From Gonocerus acuteangulatus (Eukaryota; Arthropoda; Insecta; Hemiptera; Coreidae), in assembly GCA_946811695.1 (NCBI GenBank), contig OX328125.1:97169188-97233187 (forward strand): a stretch of 64,000 nt of DNA. Reading direction: 5' to 3'. Below, one piece after another: positions 57,548 to 64,000 of the stretch. Both the position numbers and the translations under genes were made by a program. The notes under the pieces are model-generated. The model saw only the letters and a program-made list of their open reading frames with translations. It made no database searches and was not told the origin of the DNA. The stretch's first letter is position 1, and each line of letters opens with the position of its first letter.

Positions 57548-59008
57548 ATGCAGGCCCCTCTGAGAGACCTTGGCATGGACATGGACTTACCAATATCTAC
57601 TGAGCAATCTACTCTGGAAACACTGAAGGGTGATCCAGGGACTAGTGATATACCAAATCCATCCTCTCCTTCTCGGTACACTTTGGAGCCGTACACAACG
57701 CCTACGAAGTCTCCCGAGAAGAAAAGGGTGAAGCGGGGGAAAAAACGTTTTATAGAGGATCTTACAGCCACGAAAGCGACGAAATTTGCTAAATTTATAG
57801 TTATAAGCAGAGCGGAAGGACACTCATTTGCCACAGTGTCTCCCTTTTTAATCAACAAATTGGTGAAACAAACGTATGGAACCGTAGCCGGCCTGAGTAA
57901 AATGTCGAATGGCTCTCTGCTGGTTGAGGCGGCCAGCAAGGAGCAATCCGACAAAATAATGCAAATCAAGACTCTGGGCATGTTCGGTGTGAATGCAGAA
58001 TTGCACAAAACGCTGAACTCGTCCAGAGGTATGATAACATGTTTTGACCTCGAACATTCAACGGACCAGGAAATAAAAGAAGGGCTAAAAGACCAAGGAG
58101 TAATTGCCGTTCGTAGATTTTTTCGTAAGAGAAAATCTCCGAACGGTAATGAAGAAAAGCTAGAGTTTACAGGAAGTGTGATGCTCACGTTCGATCAACC
58201 TGAGATCCCTTCCAGTATTCAAGCGGCTTTTTACAAGCTGAAAGTGCGCCCTTATATTCCTCCGCCCTTGAGGTGTTTCAAATGTCAAAAGTTTGGACAT
58301 TCGGCTGCAAGATGTAAATCTGCACAAGAGATCTGTACTTGTGGATACCCATCACATAGTCCTGATCCTTGTCCTTCACCTCCCAAATGTCCGAACTGCG
58401 ATGGGCCCCATAATTCCAGGTCGAGAGAGTGCATAGAATATAAAATAGAAAAAGAAATTATGAAGATGCGGACAGAAATAAAAGACCTTACTTTTCCGCA
58501 AGCGAGAGCGCTAGTAAATAGTACATCATACGCCTGGAGAGGAACCTACTCCAGTGCAGTTAAAAAGAGTAACGATTTTAATGACACCTCGAAAAAAGAA
58601 AGTAAAAAGAAAATTGGCGAATTACCTTCCTCCTCCCAATCGCCCTTAAATCCCCCTAAACCCCCTCCTATTCCCCCCTCTCTTCCCACCCTGCCCCCTC
58701 CTACACCCCTCCCAACTCTCCCTCGTTCCCCATCCCTCTCCACCCTCCCCCTCCCCCCGCCCCTCCTATCTACTTCATCTACTTTGGTAGATGAAAACAA
58801 TGCAGTGGGAAATCTAATTCCCCCAAAATGTTTGGAAAAAGGCATTAGTGGACCGGTAACTACCCCCTCAATATCCGGCGCTGAGAGCGTCGAGGATATT
58901 GGGGATGATGGTGGTGGTCCCTTCACGCCTACTAAAAAGAAGAAAAAAGGTCGGCCCAAGGGTAAAACACGTGGGCCAATGAAACAGTGTGCTGAGTCGG
59001 ACAAATGA
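57548..59008 (+). CDS. I-clade LINE ORF1 (gag-like RNA-binding protein)
   Basis: 486 residues. A basic cluster near residues 57-66 (KKRVKRGKKRF) could act in nuclear entry. The middle (about 80-235) looks like the RRM-like fold region of I/Jockey gags. Zinc knuckles follow at about 243-300: CFKCQKFGHSAARC (CCHC), then CTCGYPSHSPDPC and CPNCDGPHNSRSREC. A Pro/Leu-rich low-complexity stretch (about 370-420) and a Lys-rich tail (KKKKKGRPKGKTRG) complete it. ORF1 proteins coat the element's RNA to form the particle used for retrotransposition. The chosen ATG is the first in the frame after the 5' UTR; a second Met-rich start (MDMDLP) lies ten codons later. It ends 21 bp before ORF2, so ORF2 may be translated by re-initiation. 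Confidence 0.9.
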   Translation: MQAPLRDLGMDMDLPISTEQSTLETLKGDPGTSDIPNPSSPSRYTLEPYTTPTKSPEKKRVKRGKKRFIEDLTATKATKFAKFIVISRAEGHSFATVSPFLINKLVKQTYGTVAGLSKMSNGSLLVEAASKEQSDKIMQIKTLGMFGVNAELHKTLNSSRGMITCFDLEHSTDQEIKEGLKDQGVIAVRRFFRKRKSPNGNEEKLEFTGSVMLTFDQPEIPSSIQAAFYKLKVRPYIPPPLRCFKCQKFGHSAARCKSAQEICTCGYPSHSPDPCPSPPKCPNCDGPHNSRSRECIEYKIEKEIMKMRTEIKDLTFPQARALVNSTSYAWRGTYSSAVKKSNDFNDTSKKESKKKIGELPSSSQSPLNPPKPPPIPPSLPTLPPPTPLPTLPRSPSLSTLPLPPPLLSTSSTLVDENNAVGNLIPPKCLEKGISGPVTTPSISGAESVEDIGDDGGGPFTPTKKKKKGRPKGKTRGPMKQCAESDK

Positions 59009-59029
59009 AGAATTACATATATCTACAGT

Positions 59030-62000
59030 ATGGTGAAATTTAACACCTTCCTTCAGTGGAATATACGGGGATTCTCGGAACATAGTGATGAACTACGTTA
59101 CTTAATACAAACGTACACTCCACTGGTCCTGGCCCTTCAGGAAACTAAATTTCCTGAAGGTCGTGCCAGGCCTTTGGCAGGGTACAACTGTGTCCATAAA
59201 GAGCCCATGGTTTTACCGGGTGGGCGAAGCCACGGAGGTGTGGCCCTCTATTCCATGGAGAACCTTGGAGCTCAGGCCTTAAACTTAGTCACGCCCTTAC
59301 AAGCAGTCGCTGTGCAACTGAGGACCCCGGTAGCCGCGACTATTTGTTCGTTGTATCTGCCGGATGGCAGATCATACAATGTTAGAGACGTAAAAAGTGT
59401 TATTGAACAGCTACCTCCACCTGCAATAATGCTTGGAGATTTTAACACGCACCACGTTGCATGGGGTTCCAGGAGGTCCACCCCTCAGGGTCGTTTGCTC
59501 TACGACATGCTTGAGGAGATGGACCTCCTGGTTCTTAATGATGGCTCTCCGACTCACTTTTGTGAGTCCTCTGGGTCATTAGATGCCATAGACCTAACTG
59601 TAACAAGCACCTCTGTCATAAGACACCTTTCGTGGAATGCTCTGAGCGATCTTCATCGATCAGATCATTTCCCCATATTAGTTACACTTGCCGGCAGATA
59701 CAACGAAAACAGAAGACCTATTAAGTGGAATGTTAGGGGGGCTAACTGGGATGTATTCAGAGAGTCCTTCATTGCTTCCGATTTAGCAGACACAGCAGAA
59801 CAGTCACTGCATATACTCACAAAGTCGATTAATAATGCTGCAGAGAAGGCAGTTCCCCTAACATCTCCTCGCTCATCATCGAAAATTCCAGTACCATGGT
59901 GGGATGAGGAATGTTGGGAGGCCAATAAAGCCAAAAAGAAAGCGTTTAATCGTTTTAAAAGATATCCCACTGACGTAAATCTAATAGCGTTTAAGAAAGC
60001 AAGAGCAATCGAGCGGCGAATTAAGATAAGTAAGAAAAGGGCGTCTTGGGCAGCTTATGTAAGCACTCTAACAAAAGATGCTTCTCCATCCGAAGTCTGG
60101 AGGAAAATAAGAGCGGTAGGGGGAAGGACCACAAAAAACCAATCCCCTATCCTGCTAAACGCCGGCGATTACGTCAGCGACGCACAATCTGTCGCTGATG
60201 TATTCGCCGATCATTTTTACTCCGCATTCAGTCTGGCGTCCTACTCTGAAGATTTCCAGAATATAAAAGCCGACGAGGAGGCTTTTTCTCTTGACTTCGG
60301 ATCAACAGATGACATCACAAAAGATTATAATTCTCCCTTCAAAATGGATGAATTGAATAGGGCTCTCCAGGTCGCATCTCAGAGGACATCCTCTGGATGC
60401 GACGGAATTCCCTATGAAATTCTCCAAAATCTCCCAAATGAAGGGAAAAAAATTATGCTCGAATTGTATAATCGGTTCTGGACCAATGGTGTATTCCCCA
60501 CTGCCTGGAAGGAATCAATTATTGTCCCAATCTTGAAACCCGGGAAGGATCCCATGAATCCAGGAAGCTACAGACCCATCTCACTTCTGTGTTGTATGGG
60601 AAAGCTCCTGGAGTCTATGGTAAATTATCGGTTTCTTCATGAATTGGAGAGAAGCAATCATTTATCGAGATATCAGGCAGGATTCAGAAAAGGATTTTCA
60701 ACACAAGACCAGCTAGCACTGCTAGAACATAACGCCCAGAAAGCATTCTTTTCGCGTCAGCATATTACAGCCATTTTTTTCGACATGAAGCAGGCGTATG
60801 ACCGAGCATGGAGGTACGACATACTCCGACGCCTTCATGGTTGGGGGTTTAAGGGCAGATTGCCTCTGTTCCTGAAGAGCTTCCTCTCAGGAAGAATCTT
60901 CAGAGTTCGGATCGGCGACGCCCTTTCCTCCTTGAGGGTGCAAGAAACCGGAGTCCCACAAGGATCGATACTCAGTGTTACCCTGTTTCTTGTCGCAATA
61001 AATGGCATAGCTGACAATATTCATCCAGAAATCGGCAGATCTCTCTACGCTGACGATCTTGCTCTTTTTGAGACCCACCCAGCTGAAATTGTCGAGGCCA
61101 ACAAATTACAGGAAGCAGTGAACGTAGTACACCGTGCTGCAATAAGACGGGGATTCACGTTTTCCGTGGAGAAAACTTTGGCTCTACACTTTTGTAGGCT
61201 TCGGAGACCTCATAATCATCCACGGCTAACCTTGGGTGATTGTGAGATCAACTTCAAAGAGTCACATAGATTTCTGGGTGTTGTAATGGACAAGAAAATG
61301 AGATGGAAACACCACATCAATTATATTATCCAGCGATGTGAGTCCTCTCTGAAAATTTTAAAAACCTTGTCAAGATTGCAGTGGGGTGCTGAAAGATCCG
61401 TTTTGTTAAAAATATTTGATGCTCTTATCAGGTCCAGAATCGATTATGGTTGTGCCATATACGGCTCGGCTCGCAAATCGTGGCTTAAGCAGCTTGACAG
61501 GCTGTACAATGCAGGGCTGCGGTTTGCGGTCGGAGCTTTTCGTACTAGCCCGTTGGATGCTATTTATGTAGAGGCAGGCCACCTACCTCCGGCGCATAGG
61601 AGGAATCAGGTGATGCTGTCTTATACGTCTTCATTACGAGCGAAAACTTTCCATTTCATGCATGATGCCACAAGAGATAATATTGCATCGGATATGTTCA
61701 GTTTTAGGCGTTCTGCAACCAGACCACTAGTAGTGAGATCAAAAGAAACCTTACAGTTTTACGGTGGAGCCTGGGAGCATCTGATGGACATTCCAGCACA
61801 TGTTGTAAGTCCTTGGATGCTTCTAGACCCACTTATTGATCTCACTCTAGCACATTCGGGGAAAAAAGATACTGCACCTTCGATATACAGAATGATGTTT
61901 CTGGAAAGACTACAGCAGTATGAAGAACACGTTATAATATTCACAGATGGCTCTAAAACAGAGACAGGAACTGGTTGTGGAATTTTAATCGACAATCAAA

Positions 62001-62740
62001 CAGAATTAGCGGTCCCTTTAAATCAGCACACCAGCATCTTCCATGCGGAATTGCTAGCTATAAAAATAGCCCTGGAGAAATGTAGAAATATCGAAAAGGA
62101 AAAATTCCTATTGTGTACTGATTCTCACAGTTCTCTAGTGGCAATGAAAAATAAATTTACCAGAGATCCGCTCTTGATGGACATATTAATATTATTGAGT
62201 TATGTTACGAGTAGTGGAAAAATTGTCAAATTTCTCTGGGTGCCAGGACATGCGAACATCGAAGGTAATGAAAAAGCCGATATGCTGGCGAAACAGGCTT
62301 CTTCTGCAGCAGCTGACCCTGTTTCGCCACTGCATATCGACGACCAAAAACTATTTCTCAGAAACCTGGTTAAAAAGAAGTGGCAGGAAGAATATAGCAT
62401 AAAAGATACATTCCTAAAACACATCGAGGATTCTGTTACGACCGAGACTATTACTGCTGGTATGTGCAGGCGTGACGACGTGGTATTAACCCGATTACGG
62501 ATCGGTCATACCCGTCTCACGCATGGGCATCATCTGGTAGGACGCCGCCGGCCTCAATGCGAGCATTGTGACAGCATCCTCGATGTTCGGCATATCCTAG
62601 TGGACTGCCCAGCATTCCAGGATGCCAGGGACCGACACCAACTCCCGACTACTCTTAAGGATCTGCTGTGTAAAAAAGAAGCCTCTGTGAATAAATTAAT
62701 AGCATTATTAAAAGACCTGAAACTGTATAATCTGTTATAG
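59030..62740 (+). CDS. I-clade LINE ORF2: endonuclease, reverse transcriptase, RNase H
   Basis: 1236 residues, all domains in order. APE-type endonuclease: NIRGF near 12, QETKF (Glu near 38), GDFNTHHVAWGS near 136, SDHFP (Asp/His near 212). RT: SSGCDGIPYEI, IIVPILKPGKDP, YQAGFRKGFST, FFDMKQAYDRAW (Asp near 585), GVPQGSILSVTLF and YADD near 673. RNase H: TDGSK near 971, FHAEL near 1005, CTDSHSS near 1030, GNEKADMLAKQ near 1082, so all four acidic residues are kept. The C-terminus has CEHCDSILDVRHILVDC (C-x2-C-x8-H-x4-C). It nicks target DNA and copies the element's RNA from the 3' hairpin tail. An RNase H domain at this position separates I/Loa-type elements from Jockey. Start context ACAGTATGG. 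Confidence 0.95.
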   Translation: MVKFNTFLQWNIRGFSEHSDELRYLIQTYTPLVLALQETKFPEGRARPLAGYNCVHKEPMVLPGGRSHGGVALYSMENLGAQALNLVTPLQAVAVQLRTPVAATICSLYLPDGRSYNVRDVKSVIEQLPPPAIMLGDFNTHHVAWGSRRSTPQGRLLYDMLEEMDLLVLNDGSPTHFCESSGSLDAIDLTVTSTSVIRHLSWNALSDLHRSDHFPILVTLAGRYNENRRPIKWNVRGANWDVFRESFIASDLADTAEQSLHILTKSINNAAEKAVPLTSPRSSSKIPVPWWDEECWEANKAKKKAFNRFKRYPTDVNLIAFKKARAIERRIKISKKRASWAAYVSTLTKDASPSEVWRKIRAVGGRTTKNQSPILLNAGDYVSDAQSVADVFADHFYSAFSLASYSEDFQNIKADEEAFSLDFGSTDDITKDYNSPFKMDELNRALQVASQRTSSGCDGIPYEILQNLPNEGKKIMLELYNRFWTNGVFPTAWKESIIVPILKPGKDPMNPGSYRPISLLCCMGKLLESMVNYRFLHELERSNHLSRYQAGFRKGFSTQDQLALLEHNAQKAFFSRQHITAIFFDMKQAYDRAWRYDILRRLHGWGFKGRLPLFLKSFLSGRIFRVRIGDALSSLRVQETGVPQGSILSVTLFLVAINGIADNIHPEIGRSLYADDLALFETHPAEIVEANKLQEAVNVVHRAAIRRGFTFSVEKTLALHFCRLRRPHNHPRLTLGDCEINFKESHRFLGVVMDKKMRWKHHINYIIQRCESSLKILKTLSRLQWGAERSVLLKIFDALIRSRIDYGCAIYGSARKSWLKQLDRLYNAGLRFAVGAFRTSPLDAIYVEAGHLPPAHRRNQVMLSYTSSLRAKTFHFMHDATRDNIASDMFSFRRSATRPLVVRSKETLQFYGGAWEHLMDIPAHVVSPWMLLDPLIDLTLAHSGKKDTAPSIYRMMFLERLQQYEEHVIIFTDGSKTETGTGCGILIDNQTELAVPLNQHTSIFHAELLAIKIALEKCRNIEKEKFLLCTDSHSSLVAMKNKFTRDPLLMDILILLSYVTSSGKIVKFLWVPGHANIEGNEKADMLAKQASSAAADPVSPLHIDDQKLFLRNLVKKKWQEEYSIKDTFLKHIEDSVTTETITAGMCRRDDVVLTRLRIGHTRLTHGHHLVGRRRPQCEHCDSILDVRHILVDCPAFQDARDRHQLPTTLKDLLCKKEASVNKLIALLKDLKLYNLL

Positions 62741-63119
62741 TAGCTCAAGTATTGTGTGTACATTTTAAATTGTAGTTTACTCTACTTTATTTGTGTATAA
62801 TTTTGCATGTGTGAACGTATTTATTGTATGATTGAGTTTGTGTGTTGAGTGTGACAGTATTTATTATGTGTGTTTGTGAGTGAGTGCGTGTGTGTGTTTA
62901 TTATTATAATGTAAATATGTAAATACTCATTTTAGGATTAGATTTAGATGTAAGGTTAGATCCGGTATATGTTAAAAGGATCTAACAAAACTTGTACATA
63001 CATTAGTTTTAGTTCTAATTTAGTTTTAGATTAAATATGATTTAGATAATGTACTAAACCAAAATAACATCTTGGACTACTAGGATGTTGTTAAAAATGT
63101 TTCATCATATGTTAAAAAT

Positions 63120-63170
63120 GAAACAATTTTTAAAGGTGCTAATGACCCTAGCAGTAGAAGCACCTATATA

Positions 63171-63202
<32 letters not shown>
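63120..63202 (+). other. 3' hairpin tail of the I-clade LINE
   Basis: GGTGC / GCACC stem around TAATGACCCTAGCAGTAGAA, then TATATAC and poly(A). The loop matches the SINE tails in this window (TAATGrCC-TAG-TGTAGAT), while the stem differs by paired changes. Confidence 0.75.
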
Positions 63203-63205
<3 letters not shown>

Positions 63206-63294
63206 GGTCATAAGAGCTAAACAGACGTATTTGAAGTTTTGAGCACTTATTTCTTCGATCGACATCACCTAATCAAAAATTGTTTCAGAATCTT

Positions 63295-63432
63295 TTAGCG
63301 CGGTTCCTCCCTCCCCCATAGGGAGGAACCCCGCTTATAGGGTTGATACAATGAAACAATCCGGAAGTGCCGACAAGAAAATTTCGCGTTTCAGAACCCC
63401 TAGAGACCGAAAATAGCGGTGGTTCAAATTTG

Positions 63433-63505
<73 letters not shown>

Positions 63506-64000
63506 CTGTTCGCTCTCTAGATAGAAGACGAATGGTCCGATTTTGATGAAATTTGGTACAAAAATCCTTCGTCCAATTTGAAAGGTCAAGTTCGTTAACC
63601 AGCAAAATCCGCCTACTGGAAGATGGCGTTTGGGGCGAAATTCGCGCAAAAAAAATCGTAACGCTTACGTTTTTGAGTTCATAAGCTTCTAAGTACTTGT
63701 TTTATATGAATCCTGGGCTAGGAAAACGAATGAAACCATTTTCAAGGCGATAGCTTTAACCGTTTTCGAGAAAATTGGAAAAATAGTTTTTGAATACCGT
63801 TTTTGGTTTGGGTACTTAGAATCATGGGATTCAGTTGAAACATTTTCTGCATGTTCTACTTTCATCAAAACTAATATGTTGAAATTTTGGTTACGTTTGG
63901 AGTTAAGGAAGGGTTAGAATAAAATATTTTATTATCAGACATAAAAAGTTTTAGTAACTTTGTTTACTTTCCTTAATATCTCGAAAAAGGTTGAGAATCT
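63295..64000 (+). mobile_element. B-family element, 5' part (runs off the window)
   Basis: Textbook B 5' end: TTAGCGCGGTTCC and a perfect hairpin (GGTTCCTCCCTC...ATAGGGAGGAACC), then the CAATCCGGAAGTGCCGAC block, (TA)n at 63434-63500, TGTCTGTTCGCTCTCTAG, GGTCCGATTTTGATGAAA and internal units to the window end. It is inserted in an older B copy. Confidence 0.75.

Larger units (their letters stand above)
57120..63202 (+). mobile_element. Full-length I-clade LINE, both ORFs intact
   Basis: Starts with a G run (GGGGGGTAAATGG) and ends in a hairpin tail and a poly(A) of about 30. The target duplication ACCGGTCAT (57111-57119, 63203-63211) may be longer by four A's. It has a 5' UTR of 428 bp, ORF1, a 21-bp gap, ORF2 and a 3' UTR of about 460 bp. 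No frameshift or stop is seen, so this copy is recent and could be active. Confidence 0.93.

Overview
This is a eukaryotic, most likely arthropod (probably insect), intergenic window built almost entirely from transposable elements and tandem repeats. Evidence: very AT-rich DNA, dozens of long (TA)n tracts, LINEs of the I, Loa, RTE and Jockey groups, tRNA- and 5S-rRNA-derived SINEs with poly(A), PIF/Harbinger and Transib DNA transposons, and a 200-N scaffold gap. I find no convincing host protein-coding gene. The only intact coding genes are the two ORFs of a full-length I-clade LINE at 57120-63202. A 5'-truncated RTE copy keeps a long open RT frame at 49777-52035.

Layout. 1-8.5 kb: copies of two Helentron/DINE-like families (called A and B here), a LINE RNase H fragment, and a (TA)n-linked array. 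9.4-15.8 kb: three minisatellites (55, 136 and 48 bp), a B copy and a fold-back MITE. 16-29 kb: tRNA-like SINEs, A copies A3-A5, a TA-flanked transposon with 33-bp perfect inverted repeats, then the gap. 29-36.5 kb: a 104-bp satellite, A6, SINEs, and a TIR element carrying a repeated internal motif. 36.6-42.7 kb: a composite insertion bounded by a 17-bp direct repeat, holding hammerhead-like motifs (Penelope type), a full-length B element and a decayed Loa-clade LINE. 43-49 kb: a 5S-derived SINE, one arm of an inverted duplication, a Transib-like element inside a SINE, and a Harbinger element inside another repeat. 49.7-57 kb: the RTE copy, a second Transib end with a transposase fragment, a Jockey RT fragment and the other arm of the inverted duplication. 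57-64 kb: the intact I-clade LINE inside an older B copy.

How the parts relate. The SINEs and the I-clade LINE end in the same kind of 3' hairpin, whose loop sequence is conserved while stem bases change in pairs; this suggests the LINE machinery moves the SINEs. A and B share one design: subterminal inverted repeats of 12-13 bp, a terminal palindrome, an internal (TA)n tract, internal tandem units and a short 3' hairpin. Most TA tracts in the window sit at the same place inside these elements.

The most striking signal is the pair of ends at 45524 and 46984. Each starts with the heptamer CACAGTG followed by an A-rich nonamer, with a 13-bp spacer on one side and a 23-bp spacer on the other. 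This is the layout of V(D)J recombination signals. A third such end with a 23-bp spacer at 54055 lies next to a degraded Transib-transposase-like C-terminus.
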